DNA from: an uncultured Ruminococcus sp.
GTDB lineage: Bacteria; Bacillota; Clostridia; Oscillospirales; Ruminococcaceae
NCBI GenBank assembly: GCA_945868475.1
Contig: CAMBLM010000015.1
Location: 1 to 39,501 of the forward strand
DNA: 39,501 nucleotides
Direction: 5' to 3'
Positions 1-8,850 of the stretch are shown here, piece by piece. Within the stretch, counting starts at the first letter, position 1. The number at the start of each line of letters is the position of its first letter. The notes under the pieces were generated by a model. That model saw only the letters and a program-made list of their open reading frames with translations. It was not told where the DNA came from and made no database searches. The translations under genes were made by a program, and so were the position numbers.

Positions 1-60
1 ATATGGTTTTGGCGCAGATTTTTTGTCTATAGTTTTACTGGTGTTTAGTATTATTCAGCC
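1..60 (+). repeat. partial copy A of a palindromic dispersed repeat (right arm)
   Basis: This is the right arm of a repeat also found at 21889-22045 and, inverted, at 23815-23963. The shared parts are a GATTTTTT block near 18-24 and the terminal motif GGTGTTTAGTAT near 40-51. The left arm and central 17-bp array would lie outside the window. The arm runs into the stop codon of the gene at 51-338, so the repeat abuts or supplies that gene's 3' end. Confidence 0.7.
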
Positions 61-338
61 GATGCTCTTGAAAGCCAGATATAGGCGATATCAAGTGCCT
101 CATAAAGGCTGTTCTTTTCGCTCTTTTTAACGATAGCTTCCATAGGACTGAGCTTTTCATCGGTAGCCATTTTATAGACCGTGATCTTCTTTGCAACTTC
201 GAGATCGCCGACCTTTTCTTTATCCTTAATATCCATCATAACAACGTAATCGTCATACATATTTCCATAGTAAATCTTGTTGTCTTTTCTCACAAGAGGG
301 AGTCCTTTATAGGACAGGAATTCTTTCTTTTCAGCCAT
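51..338 (-). CDS. small conserved hypothetical protein, 95 aa
   Basis: I do not recognise the family. The start is the ATG at 338, preceded by AAAGGAGG at good spacing; the longer upstream reading has no such site. The product is a soluble, charged 95-residue protein with no membrane segment, signal peptide or cysteine motif. The N-terminal half looks like a small beta-sheet (YKGLPLVRKDNKIYYGN followed by DDYVVMMDI) and the C-terminal half like a helix. It has its own consensus promoter at 435-463, and a hairpin at 494-535 separates it from the ABC cassette, so it is probably monocistronic. The 3' end overlaps dispersed-repeat copy A. The gene is clearly real by ribosome binding site, promoter and codon use; its function is unknown. 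Confidence 0.75.
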   Translation of the reverse strand: MAEKKEFLSYKGLPLVRKDNKIYYGNMYDDYVVMMDIKDKEKVGDLEVAKKITVYKMATDEKLSPMEAIVKKSEKNSLYEALDIAYIWLSRASAE

Positions 339-434
339 TGTTGATCCTCCTTTGTGTAACTGAAATGTCCATAAAACCGCTGTAATTTTCATTAATGAAA
401 ACCTCAGCTTATCTAAAACGTTTAACTATTACTT

Positions 435-463
435 ATTATACCATACAATATTAATAAAATCAA
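435..463 (-). promoter_or_regulatory. sigma-A type promoter for the 95-aa gene
   Basis: On the minus strand there is a -35 box TTGATT (458-463), a 17-bp spacer and a perfect -10 box TATAAT (435-440), about 97 bases upstream of the start codon at 338. Confidence 0.75.
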
Positions 464-493
464 TAGCTAATATTAAAAAAATATAGAAAATTT

Positions 494-535
494 GCAAAAA
501 AGCGGAAATGCTGCGCAGATGTACAGCTGCGCAGC
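494..535 (-). terminator. probable terminator of the ABC/GldG/DUF4340 operon
   Basis: A 9-bp inverted repeat (GCTGCGCAG at 510-518 with CTGCGCAGC at 527-535) follows the DUF4340 stop. A T-run follows on the minus strand (494-501), but eight bases separate stem and T-run, so termination may be inefficient. Confidence 0.5.
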
Positions 536-549
536 TTATTCCGTAAAAA

Positions 550-2001
550 TTACCAGCTTGTGATGATCTCTTCCCCGTTCAGGTATTTCTGAACATTCTG
601 AACAAGTCTTTCAACGTAAGCGGTCTTGCAGGTGAAGCTTGGTCTGCCGTTGAGAACGATAACTGTACGGCGGTCGCCGATGTTGTAGAACTCAATGGTA
701 TCATCACCGTCCTCTGCAAGGATCTCGATAGTTGCCGCAGGTGTTCCGCTCACTTCATCGAAGTAGAGCTGCTCGGAAGGCGCACGGAGAATGAACTGAT
801 AGAGCGTTTTGAAAGCGTCGGCATCGAGCTCCTGTCCGTTCGATTCAACGCCGAAATCATCTGCGCCAGAACCCTTGATATCGAACTTTGCGTCAACTCC
901 GTCAGCCTTGATGCTGATAGAATCGATGCCGTAGATATAATGGCTCGTTATCATTGTTGTTGTGATATCAAGCGGCATAACTGTGAGCCACGGGAGTGTC
1001 GATTCATCAAAAATATACACCATATTGATGTCGCATGCCATGCCGTAGTAGCCGCCGTTTTCAGCTTTATTGCCTATCTTCAGCGTGAACTCGCCGCTCT
1101 TTGTGTCAGCCGTAACAACAAGCTGAGGGTCGTCAAGTCCGTACTGAGCGAGGTCGTCCTCCTCGGGACGGATAGCTGCAAAGTCGGAAGCTGTAAGTCC
1201 GAACATTCCGCTCATAACATCAGAACCCTTGTCAGGGTTGATATCGAGAACAACAGGTTCGCTCATACGGTAGTTGGACGAGTTGGAAACCATAATGTTC
1301 TCATCATCAAGACGGGTATCATAATCAATAACAATATCGTAATCGAGGTCTTTCCTGCTGACAGTGAGCTTGTTCACGAGTGAATAATCGGTCTTGTCAT
1401 TCTCGTCCTCGGCTGTTTTCTGCGTGAAAACGACCTTGTTTACGCAGTCGCGCGAGTTTGCCTTTGCGAAAGAAACATCGCTGTCCTTTACTGTGTAGAC
1501 CGTTTTTTCGTCGCCGATGCTCATATAGCTGTAAATGGACGAAGCAGGAACTTTGTCGCCTATCTTTACGGTGTAGGTCGTCTTTGACGAGTCGTCAAAT
1601 GTAACTGTATATTCCGCAGACGGTTCGTCCAAGCCGTAGATAGACATATCCTCGGCATTTTCCATGACCGTTTTGCGCGCAGTAAGCGTACCTGCACCGT
1701 TGAGAGCGGTGTTGATGAATGTATCGCTTATCGGAGCCAAGATGTAGTCAACGATAGTCCACATACTGTAGTCGCCGCTTGTAACTCTGTTGATCTTGTA
1801 AGAGCCGTACTCGTTTGTGATTTCGAGAACTTCAATGTCGGCAGGGTCTTTGTCATAGATAAGGCTTGATTCAACAACGGTTTCTTCGTCAGCATCTTCT
1901 TCCTCATCGGCAGGCGATGTGAGCAGAAGGAACGCAGTAACTCCGCCGAGAACGAGCAGGATAACTGCCGCAATAATGATAAATTTTATCTTCGACTTCA
2001 T
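550..2001 (-). CDS. DUF4340 domain protein, membrane-anchored, ABC cassette accessory
   Basis: This 483-residue protein has one N-terminal membrane segment (residues about 7-28), then an acidic linker (DEEEDADEE) and a large extracytoplasmic region. The repeated pattern 'YGLDEPSAEYTV...' and 'YGLDDPQLVVTA...' is the mark of DUF4340 proteins, which accompany GldA/GldF/GldG-type ABC transporters. Its start overlaps the stop of the GldG-like gene by one base (TAATG), so translation is coupled. It is the last gene of the cassette, followed by a hairpin. From the family and context I infer that it works outside the membrane with the GldG-like partner; the substrate is unknown. It lacks a lipobox Cys, so it is held by the membrane helix and not by a lipid. 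Confidence 0.85.
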   Translation of the reverse strand: MKSKIKFIIIAAVILLVLGGVTAFLLLTSPADEEEDADEETVVESSLIYDKDPADIEVLEITNEYGSYKINRVTSGDYSMWTIVDYILAPISDTFINTALNGAGTLTARKTVMENAEDMSIYGLDEPSAEYTVTFDDSSKTTYTVKIGDKVPASSIYSYMSIGDEKTVYTVKDSDVSFAKANSRDCVNKVVFTQKTAEDENDKTDYSLVNKLTVSRKDLDYDIVIDYDTRLDDENIMVSNSSNYRMSEPVVLDINPDKGSDVMSGMFGLTASDFAAIRPEEDDLAQYGLDDPQLVVTADTKSGEFTLKIGNKAENGGYYGMACDINMVYIFDESTLPWLTVMPLDITTTMITSHYIYGIDSISIKADGVDAKFDIKGSGADDFGVESNGQELDADAFKTLYQFILRAPSEQLYFDEVSGTPAATIEILAEDGDDTIEFYNIGDRRTVIVLNGRPSFTCKTAYVERLVQNVQKYLNGEEIITSW

Positions 2002-3533
2002 TACTTATGTCTCCTTTTGAGCCATATAACGACACCTGTGATAAGGATAGCTGCAGGAAGAAGCACAACAAATACCCAGAATGCAGCGTTTGCCTTTGCA
2101 GCCGTTGTATCAAATGTTGCCGCTGTGAGGTCCTTTGCAACAATGGAGATGCCGCCGTTCTTGCCTGTCATAGTGTTGAGAATGGAAACGAAGTAGTCGC
2201 CGTTGTTGTAGTAGGAAGTGCTTGTGATAGAAGAATCAAGCATTGCAGACGAACCGAATACGAGAAGGTTCGATGTGAGAGTGTTGTTATCCTTGTCAAA
2301 GGTGTACTTGCTGCCGAGAGCGATAGTATTGAAGCTGCCGTTCACGATCTCGGGTTCTTCGCCGTTCTGTGCAGCCTCCTGCATTTCATCTGTCAGAACG
2401 AAAGCGGTGTCTGCGGTCTTGAGGAGCGAATAAGTCGTAACGTTTCCGCTCGATTCAAAGAGGATATTTACAGGACGCGCAAAGTAGGAAACTACAGGGA
2501 GATCCGGCTGTGCAACGTTGCCCGAGTAGTCATTTTCCTCGATGAAGTTACGGATAGCGTAAAGAGTTGAAGTCGTTGCGAGGTTGGAAGTATTCTGGTC
2601 GCCGACAACGCCGCTGCCAACTTCAAGTCCCCATTCTGCGAGGAAAGCGTCAATGTTCTTTGTTGATTTCTGCGAATAGCTTGCAAGGTAGATAAGGTTT
2701 CTGCCGTAGTTGCCGTCATTTTCAAGATAGTTGTAAAGCTTCGAGATAACGTCCTCGGAAAGGTCGTTTATCGGAGCGTTTATTACCATAACGTCAGCGT
2801 CATAAGGGAACTCATCGCCGTTCGGGTCAAACTCAGAAACGTCAAAACCGTCATCTTCGAGGAGTGAACGGATAGAATCGTTGGAAACATCGGTTTCACC
2901 CGTATCCATAATTGCAGCTGTCTTGGGTGCAGGGTCTGTAACATACATGATCGCAGATGTGAGTGCCTGCTCAGCCTTGGAGGAAACGATGTTGTAGGAG
3001 AATGTCTGATAGTTGAGTTCTGTGTTGAAAAGGTCATTTACCGTCAGAACCTTGATGCGGCTGCCCGATGTAACAACGATGTTGTTGGCAGCGATAGTAC
3101 CCTTGTAGATCTCGGAATACTTGTTTGCATAGGTCGGGTCGGCAGTCATATCAACGAACTTTACCGTTACCTTATCGCTCTTGAGGGCGTATTTTTTAAG
3201 CACCTCATAAGCCTGAGTGTAGTAAACATTGCCTGCATCACGGAAAGTATCCTCATCGGTCATTGTTACGATCTCAACCGGTTCGGAAAGATTAGTGATG
3301 TAGTCGATAGATTCCTGCGAAATCTCAAAGTTGCCCTTGGAGGTAAGGTCGATAGTAAGGTCTGTTCTCTTGCCCACCAAGATAACGATAACGTTCACAA
3401 GAACTACGAGTGCGACAACGATGACCGTGATCGCAGTTGCGGCAGAGCCGTATTTGAATTTCTTTGAATTGAATGGCTTCTTCGTCTTTGCAGTCTTTGT
3501 TTCTGCGGAAGCTGTATTTTTTTCTTCGCTCAT
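2001..3533 (-). CDS. GldG-family ABC transporter auxiliary protein
   Basis: This 510-residue protein has a basic, low-complexity N-terminus (KTAKTKKPFNSKKFKYG), a first membrane helix at about 33-54 and a large extracytoplasmic domain. A second helix near the C-terminus ends in a basic tail (KRRHK). This is the topology of the GldG / ABC_transp_aux family, in which the central domain resembles a GATase-like fold. AAAGGAGG precedes the ATG at 3533. The gene lies between the ABC-2 permease (20-base gap) and the DUF4340 gene (1-base overlap). In Bacteroidetes GldG belongs to the GldAFG complex, but in Firmicutes related cassettes have no established role, so gliding should not be assumed. Confidence 0.85.
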   Translation of the reverse strand: MSEEKNTASAETKTAKTKKPFNSKKFKYGSAATAITVIVVALVVLVNVIVILVGKRTDLTIDLTSKGNFEISQESIDYITNLSEPVEIVTMTDEDTFRDAGNVYYTQAYEVLKKYALKSDKVTVKFVDMTADPTYANKYSEIYKGTIAANNIVVTSGSRIKVLTVNDLFNTELNYQTFSYNIVSSKAEQALTSAIMYVTDPAPKTAAIMDTGETDVSNDSIRSLLEDDGFDVSEFDPNGDEFPYDADVMVINAPINDLSEDVISKLYNYLENDGNYGRNLIYLASYSQKSTKNIDAFLAEWGLEVGSGVVGDQNTSNLATTSTLYAIRNFIEENDYSGNVAQPDLPVVSYFARPVNILFESSGNVTTYSLLKTADTAFVLTDEMQEAAQNGEEPEIVNGSFNTIALGSKYTFDKDNNTLTSNLLVFGSSAMLDSSITSTSYYNNGDYFVSILNTMTGKNGGISIVAKDLTAATFDTTAAKANAAFWVFVVLLPAAILITGVVIWLKRRHK

Positions 3534-3553
3534 TGTAATATTCCTCCTTTCGT

Positions 3554-4264
3554 TTAGTCAGCCCAGCGGCGCTTTTCAAGCACACGGACTGTAAGGAAGT
3601 TGAAAATGAATATTGCGCTGAGGAAATAAACAATACTTCCGATGTTGAAAATGCCCGATGCGAATTCAGTATATCTTGTGTAGAAAGCAAGTCCCTTCAT
3701 AATGCTGCTCAAAAACTCGTTGGAAACATTTCCTGCAAGAAGATCGAGCATATAGAAGAACATTATGATAACAAAGCTTACGATAGCCGCAACGATCTGG
3801 CTCTCTGTGAGGGAGGAAACGAAAATTCCTATTGAGATGAACGAAGCTCCGAGCAGGATAAGCGCTGTGATAGTTCCGAATATAGTCGCCCATTCAAGTG
3901 TTCCTGCGAGTGTGTGAAGAACAACAAGTATAGGGATATAAACCGAGATAGCGCAAAGGAAAACGCAGAGTGCCGCAAAAAATTTTCCTGCAACGATACC
4001 TCCGAGGCTTACAGGTGCTGTGAGCAGACCCTGATCGGTGCGCTGTTTCTTTTCTTCGGAGAAAAGTCGCATCGTCATAAGCGGAATGAGTATCATCATA
4101 ATTGTGAAAACGCTTGTGAAAATATATGTCGTATCGGTCGAGCCGTAAGCCATATTGATGTTTACGAAATAATTTCCCGTGTAGAGGAAAAATGCGGTGA
4201 TGAAAATATAAGCTATCGGAGAGGTGAAATATGCTTTCATCTCACGCTTGAAAATTGCGCCCAT
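3554..4264 (-). CDS. ABC-2 type transporter permease, GldF-like
   Basis: This 236-residue integral membrane protein has about six hydrophobic segments and opens with MGAIFKREMKAYFTSPIAY, the typical entry of ABC-2/GldF permeases. 'FSEEKKQRTDQGLLTAPVS' in the first cytoplasmic loop is the coupling-helix motif characteristic of these permeases. The start overlaps the ATPase stop by one base (TAATG), so the permease is made with its ATPase. Length and motif order match the family. The substrate is unknown; export or envelope remodelling is more likely than import because ABC-2 permeases are exporters. Confidence 0.9.
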   Translation of the reverse strand: MGAIFKREMKAYFTSPIAYIFITAFFLYTGNYFVNINMAYGSTDTTYIFTSVFTIMMILIPLMTMRLFSEEKKQRTDQGLLTAPVSLGGIVAGKFFAALCVFLCAISVYIPILVVLHTLAGTLEWATIFGTITALILLGASFISIGIFVSSLTESQIVAAIVSFVIIMFFYMLDLLAGNVSNEFLSSIMKGLAFYTRYTEFASGIFNIGSIVYFLSAIFIFNFLTVRVLEKRRWAD

Positions 4265-5343
4265 TATTCTTCCTCCTCCTTTTTGGTTTCTTCATTTTCG
4301 GCAGGAGCTTCTGCTGTTTCCTCTGCCTTTTCGGGTCCTGCACTGTCAGCTTCATCAACGATATCGGACTTTTCAGCCTTTTCATCGGACTTCTTCACGC
4401 TGATCTTGACATCGCTTCCCATTGTAATTTTAAGGAAGATATCTTCAAGCGACATTTCGTCTTTCTTCATTCCGAGAATTACCCAGTTTCGCGCAACGAT
4501 GCGCTTGAAAAGCTCACGGCGGATATCGCAGCCTTCCTTGACCTCGATCTCATAATCGTAGATACCGGGCTCACGTTCCATATCGCCGTTGACGGAAATA
4601 ACGCCCGGAACGGTCTTTATCAGCTTGAGGATCTCCTCACGGTTGCCGTCTATGCGCATGATAAGTCTGCTGTCGGCTGTGATGTTTTCGGTGAGGTTCT
4701 CAGTCGTGTCATCGGCGGCAATTTTGCCCTTGTTGATGATGATAACACGGTCGCAGACCGCCTGAATTTCGGAAAGGATATGCGATGAAAGAATGACCGT
4801 ATGCTTCTTTCCGAGTTTTTTGATAAGCGTCCTTATCTCGATTATCTGCTTAGGGTCAAGTCCGACTGTCGGTTCGTCGAGAATAAGTATCGGAGGATTT
4901 CCGATGAGTGCGGAAGCAAGTCCGACTCTCTGTTTGTAACCTTTTGAAAGGTTGCGGATAACTCTGTCATAAACATCGGTTATCTTTACAAGTCCGCAAA
5001 CGTCCTCAAGATGTGCTTTTCTCGGAAGACTGCACTTTTTGAGTTCATATACGAAATTGAGATACTCCTTTACCGTCATATCAAGGTAAAGCGGAGGAAT
5101 TTCGGGGAGATAGCCTATCTCCTTTTTCGCTTTCATAGGCTCATCAAGAATGTTTATGCCGTTGATAAGAGCCTCGCCCGAAGTGGAGGAGATATATCCT
5201 GTCAGCATATTCATCGTTGTGGATTTGCCTGCGCCGTTTGGTCCGAGAAAGCCGAGTATCTCGCCGTCATTAACGGTAAATGAGATATTGTCAACTGCTT
5301 TTTTCGAGCCATACTGCTTTGTAAGGTTTCTGACCTCGATCAT
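4264..5343 (-). CDS. ABC transporter ATP-binding protein, GldA-like
   Basis: This 359-residue ATPase carries the complete ABC set: Walker A GPNGAGKST (residues 34-42), signature LSKGYKQR (132-139), Walker B ILILDEP (152-158) followed by the D-loop, and the switch His in SSHILSEI. After the nucleotide-binding domain comes a regulatory C-terminal domain and then an unusual tail of about 50 residues rich in Glu, Lys and Ala (308-359). It is the first gene of the four-gene cassette. The ribosome binding site is weak (GGACGGTG at some distance), and a stable hairpin lies upstream in the leader. The ATPase drives the adjacent ABC-2 permease. Confidence 0.92.
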   Translation of the reverse strand: MIEVRNLTKQYGSKKAVDNISFTVNDGEILGFLGPNGAGKSTTMNMLTGYISSTSGEALINGINILDEPMKAKKEIGYLPEIPPLYLDMTVKEYLNFVYELKKCSLPRKAHLEDVCGLVKITDVYDRVIRNLSKGYKQRVGLASALIGNPPILILDEPTVGLDPKQIIEIRTLIKKLGKKHTVILSSHILSEIQAVCDRVIIINKGKIAADDTTENLTENITADSRLIMRIDGNREEILKLIKTVPGVISVNGDMEREPGIYDYEIEVKEGCDIRRELFKRIVARNWVILGMKKDEMSLEDIFLKITMGSDVKISVKKSDEKAEKSDIVDEADSAGPEKAEETAEAPAENEETKKEEEE

Positions 5344-5378
5344 TTATCAGCACCGTCCATTTTTAATATTTAACATGC

Positions 5379-5405
5379 CGAAAACCGTCTTTTTGACGGT
5401 TTTCG
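5379..5405 (-). promoter_or_regulatory. leader hairpin upstream of the ABC cassette
   Basis: An 11-bp perfect inverted repeat (CGAAAACCGTC at 5379-5389, GACGGTTTTCG at 5395-5405) with a 5-base loop lies 36 bases upstream of the ATPase start. Neither strand has a T-run after it, so it is not a normal intrinsic terminator. It may be an RNA stability or regulatory hairpin. A TATAAT-like box lies just upstream on the minus strand (about 5413-5418), without a convincing -35. Confidence 0.45.
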
Positions 5406-5503
5406 CACGGAATTATAATCATTTTAACGCATAACTGTGTTAAAACTGTGATAAGTTAGGAAAAATTTCCGAACATATTGTAATATTCAATAAAAAATCA
5501 GCC

Positions 5504-6967
5504 TTATGCGGAAAGCTTTTCGATACCTTTCTTTATTCTGTCAAGGGTAACTTCCTTGCCCATAATTGCCGCAAGCTCAACGCCGCCGCCCGGAGTGGAA
5601 AGCTTGCCCGAGAGAGCCGCTCTGATAGGAAGAAGTATCCAGCCGACCTTAACGCCAAGCTCTTCTGCCTTTTTGGAGAGGATATTGTAGATATTCTCCT
5701 CTGTCCAGTCTGTTTCGGAGATGCTTTCGAGGAGCGGAAGTGAAGCTTTGAGTGCTTCAAGGCTCGTTTCGGGAGTAGTCTTCATCTTCTTGTTGAAGTA
5801 AAGGTCGATATCATAATCACGAAGCTCATCGATAAAGTCAACACGCTCGGGTATCTGCGTGAAAAGCTCTGTTCTCGGCTGGAGAACTCTTGCAAGAACA
5901 TCAAGATTCACGTTCTCGCTCTTGCATGTCTGTCTGATGTAAGGCAGAGCCGCTTTCTTGAATTCTTCGAGCGGAAGACGCTTTATCCACTCAAAGTTGA
6001 TAGCTTTCATCTTCAACGGGTCAAAGATCGCAGGCGACTTGGAAAGTCCGTGAATGTCGAACTCCTGAACCAATTCGTCAAGGGTGAAAATTTCGTTCTC
6101 GCCCTTTGGTGCCCAGCCGAGGAGTGCGATGTAGTTGAGGATAGCGGGAATGTAGTAGCCTGCTTCAACGAAGTCGCCGAAATATGCGTCACCGTCACGC
6201 TTTGAAAGCTTGTGTGTTTCGTCACGCATGATATGCTCAACGTGGATATAGCAGGGAACTTCCCAGCCGAATGCCTCATAAAGGAGGTTGTACTTAGGTG
6301 CGGAGGAAAGATACTCATTTCCTCTTACAACGTGAGTGATGCCCATAAGATGGTCGTCAACAACATTTGCGAAGTTGTAGGTCGGCATACCGTCAGCCTT
6401 GATAAGGATCTGGTCATCGAGGTCAGCGTTCGGAACTGTGATATCGCCGTAAAGTTCATCGTGGAAAGTCGTTGTGCCGTCGAGCGGAACTCTCTGTCTG
6501 ATAACATAAGGCGTACCCGCATCAAGAAGCTTCCGGACTTCATCGGCAGGAAGATCGCGGCAGTGTCTGTCGTAGGTCGGGGTGATGCCCTTTGCGCGCT
6601 GTTCCTCGTGAACCTGATCCATTCTTTCCTTTGTGCAGAAGCAGTAGTAAGCCTTGCCCTTTTTGACAAGCTCTTCCGCATACTGCTTGAAGATGCCCAT
6701 TCTCTCGGACTGAATGTATGGTCCAACAGGGCCGCCGATATCAGGACCTTCGTCCCAGTTAAGTCCGCAGACGCGGAGCGTATCATAGATAACGTCGGTC
6801 GCACCCTCAACATATCTGCCCTGATCGGTATCCTCGATACGAAGAATGAACTTTCCGTTGTATTTCTTTGCGATAAGGTAAGTGTAGAGTGCCGTTCTGA
6901 GGTTGCCTATATGCATAAAGCCCGTAGGACTCGGGGCAAATCTCGTTCTTACATTTTCTGTATTCAT
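5504..6967 (-). CDS. gltX: glutamyl-tRNA synthetase
   Basis: This class I aminoacyl-tRNA synthetase charges tRNA-Glu with glutamate (and in many Firmicutes also tRNA-Gln, for later amidation) in the cytosol. The HIGH-type motif is in APSPTGFMHIGN (residues 11-22) and the KMSKS-type motif is HKLSKRDGD in the middle of the protein. RGNEYLSSAPKYNLL is also typical. At 487 residues it has normal length, with an intact helical anticodon-binding C-terminus. AGAAAGGAA precedes the ATG. It is the last gene of the translation operon, 31 bases after ribF. No clear terminator follows before the hairpin at 5379. Confidence 0.97.
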   Translation of the reverse strand: MNTENVRTRFAPSPTGFMHIGNLRTALYTYLIAKKYNGKFILRIEDTDQGRYVEGATDVIYDTLRVCGLNWDEGPDIGGPVGPYIQSERMGIFKQYAEELVKKGKAYYCFCTKERMDQVHEEQRAKGITPTYDRHCRDLPADEVRKLLDAGTPYVIRQRVPLDGTTTFHDELYGDITVPNADLDDQILIKADGMPTYNFANVVDDHLMGITHVVRGNEYLSSAPKYNLLYEAFGWEVPCYIHVEHIMRDETHKLSKRDGDAYFGDFVEAGYYIPAILNYIALLGWAPKGENEIFTLDELVQEFDIHGLSKSPAIFDPLKMKAINFEWIKRLPLEEFKKAALPYIRQTCKSENVNLDVLARVLQPRTELFTQIPERVDFIDELRDYDIDLYFNKKMKTTPETSLEALKASLPLLESISETDWTEENIYNILSKKAEELGVKVGWILLPIRAALSGKLSTPGGGVELAAIMGKEVTLDRIKKGIEKLSA

Positions 6968-6998
6968 TTTGCCAAATTCCTTTCTGAAATTTCAAAAA

Positions 6999-7916
6999 TC
7001 AAATTCCGAAAAATCCGGAAACTGTATTCACATCATTTTTTATCTGAGCTTTAAGCTCGGCTATGCCGCCAAATTTCCTCTCGGGGCGAATGAATCCCAC
7101 AAGCGAGAGCCGAACATTTTCGCCGTACAGATCGCCGTCAAAGCCGATTATGTACGTTTCGGCGAGAACGTCCTTGCTGTCGGAAACGGTAGGCTTCACC
7201 CCGACATTCGTTATGCCGAAATAAGACTTTCCGCCGACCTCTGCTTTCGATGCGTAAACGCCGAACTTCGGCATTATCCTCTCCGCTCCGAGCCGCTGAT
7301 TTATTGTCGGAAAATCCATCGTCCGTCCGATGTGATTTCCGCTTATAACGGGCAGCGTGAAGAAATAATCATACCCAAGCAGTGTGTTCGCCTCGGATAT
7401 CTCCCCTGCCGAAATAAGCTCACGGATATGCGTTGAGGAGATTTTTCTGCCGTTTTCTTCGCTGACTGGCGGAACGGTTATCACCGTGATACCGCACTCT
7501 TCGCCGAGCTTTTTCAGAATTTTCGCATTGCCCGAAGCACCCTTTCCAAAATGAAAATCGACGCCGCAGACAACATACTTCGCGCGCATTTTTTCGTGCA
7601 GGACTTCCTTTACAAAGCGTTCGGCGGTGTATTCCCTGAAGCTCGCAAAATCGGGCGAGTAAACATATTCCGCCCCGAGCTGTCCGAGCATTGAAAGCTT
7701 GTCCTCACGCCCGAGGATACAGCCGAGCGCACCGCCTTTTGAAGTCACCGTTGCGGTATTGAACGTGAACACCGCCGCGGAAATATCCTTGTTTTCACGG
7801 GCGATCTCTGCCGCTTTCCCTATCACGGCTCTGTGACCGAGATGCACTCCGTCAAAAAGTCCTGCCGCGACCGCGGTATAACTGTTCGGAACGGTATCTG
7901 TGCCTATAAGTTCAAT
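6999..7916 (-). CDS. ribF: bifunctional riboflavin kinase / FAD synthetase
   Basis: RibF converts riboflavin to FMN and FMN to FAD. The nucleotidyltransferase motif GLFDGVHLGHR and the later FHFGKGASGNAKIL loop define the FAD synthetase half; SSTHIRELI ends it. GNHIGRTMDFPTINQRL opens the flavokinase half, and YFGITNVGVKPT is the substrate loop. The start is uncertain. The open frame extends to a GTG at 8006 inside truB, with no ribosome binding site and 77 bases of overlap. The position expected from family alignment is an ATT codon at 7914-7916, eight bases after GAGGGTG and 13 bases after the truB stop; no ATG, GTG or TTG is in frame there. I annotate from the ATT (about 305 residues), with the start codon as inference. 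Confidence 0.9.
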   Translation of the reverse strand: MELIGTDTVPNSYTAVAAGLFDGVHLGHRAVIGKAAEIARENKDISAAVFTFNTATVTSKGGALGCILGREDKLSMLGQLGAEYVYSPDFASFREYTAERFVKEVLHEKMRAKYVVCGVDFHFGKGASGNAKILKKLGEECGITVITVPPVSEENGRKISSTHIRELISAGEISEANTLLGYDYFFTLPVISGNHIGRTMDFPTINQRLGAERIMPKFGVYASKAEVGGKSYFGITNVGVKPTVSDSKDVLAETYIIGFDGDLYGENVRLSLVGFIRPERKFGGIAELKAQIKNDVNTVSGFFGI

Positions 7917-7929
7917 CGTAAAATCACCC

Positions 7930-8850
7930 TCAGAAATTCTTGTAGACCGTAAATTCCATTGTTTCTGCGTTCGCAATGCCAAGTCCGATAAAGCCGCCGT
8001 CCGCACCGAAAACGCGGTGTATGCCGCCGCATTTTATACAGCCGCCCATAAGCTCTATCTTCAGCTTTACGCCGTTTCGGTAAAGCTTTTCTCTGTGTTC
8101 GTCAAGCTTCACGGACGGATAGTCGGCAAAGACTTTATCTATCGGGAGAAGATATTTCCCGGCAGAATTTCCGCTGTCTGCATTCGCCTGCAATTCTTCA
8201 AGGCTCACGCAGTCGGAAAGCGAAAATCCGCAGGCAGCCGTTCGCACAAGGCTCGTCATAACTGCGCCGCAGCCAAGCTTATCACCGATATCATTTATAA
8301 CAGTGCGGATATAAGTACCTCTTGAACAGGAAATTTCAAGCATTCCCTCGTGAGAAGCTTCGTCAAAGTCCGTCAGCACAAGCTTGTATATCGTGACGGG
8401 ACGAGCCTCACGCTCGACCTCTATTCCCTTTCGGGCGAGGTCGTAGAGCCGCTTTCCGTTCACTGTCACCGCCGAATACATCGGCGGTATCTGCATAATG
8501 TCCCCTCGGAAATCACCGAGCGAAGCCTCAAGCTTTTCAGCCGTCACTTTTTCAGCACCGTCAACCTCGGTCATTTTTCCCGAGCTGTCCTGCGTATCGG
8601 AAACGAAGCCGAGCCTGAAACCTGCTCGGTAGGTCTTGTCATGGTCGGGGATAATATCACAGGCTTTTGTTGCCTTGCCGACAAAAACGGGAAGTACTCC
8701 CGTTGCCATCGGGTCGAGCGTTCCTGCGTGTCCAAGTCTGCGCAGCCGCAGAATACCCCTCATTTTTGCAATAACATCAAACGAGGTGAAGCCCTGCGGC
8801 TTGTTCACGCAGATTATTCCGTTCAAATTGTCGTTTACTCCGCCGATCAT
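7930..8850 (-). CDS. truB: tRNA pseudouridine(55) synthase
   Basis: TruB makes pseudouridine 55 in the T-loop of tRNAs. The catalytic motif GHAGTLDPMATGVLP is at residues 40-54, with the nucleophile Asp46. KPQGFTSFDV, the MYSAVTVNGKRLYDLARKG region and CSRGTYIRT follow in family order. At 306 residues the length is normal, including a small C-terminal PUA-like part. The start ATG overlaps the nrnA stop in an ATGA arrangement, giving translational coupling. The neighbours rbfA, infB and ribF are the usual Firmicute context. Confidence 0.96.
   Translation of the reverse strand: MIGGVNDNLNGIICVNKPQGFTSFDVIAKMRGILRLRRLGHAGTLDPMATGVLPVFVGKATKACDIIPDHDKTYRAGFRLGFVSDTQDSSGKMTEVDGAEKVTAEKLEASLGDFRGDIMQIPPMYSAVTVNGKRLYDLARKGIEVEREARPVTIYKLVLTDFDEASHEGMLEISCSRGTYIRTVINDIGDKLGCGAVMTSLVRTAACGFSLSDCVSLEELQANADSGNSAGKYLLPIDKVFADYPSVKLDEHREKLYRNGVKLKIELMGGCIKCGGIHRVFGADGGFIGLGIANAETMEFTVYKNF

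Noticed and set aside
5379-5405. intrinsic terminator between gltX and the ABC cassette
   Set aside because: The stem is perfect but neither strand carries a T-run after it, so I list it as a leader hairpin only.
6212-7054. 280-codon plus-strand frame opposite gltX
   Set aside because: No ribosome binding site and no family resemblance; gltX occupies the other strand with all motifs.
8007-8325. upstream extension of ribF through truB
   Set aside because: The extension has no start with a ribosome binding site and overlaps the conserved end of truB; family alignment expects the protein to begin near 7916.
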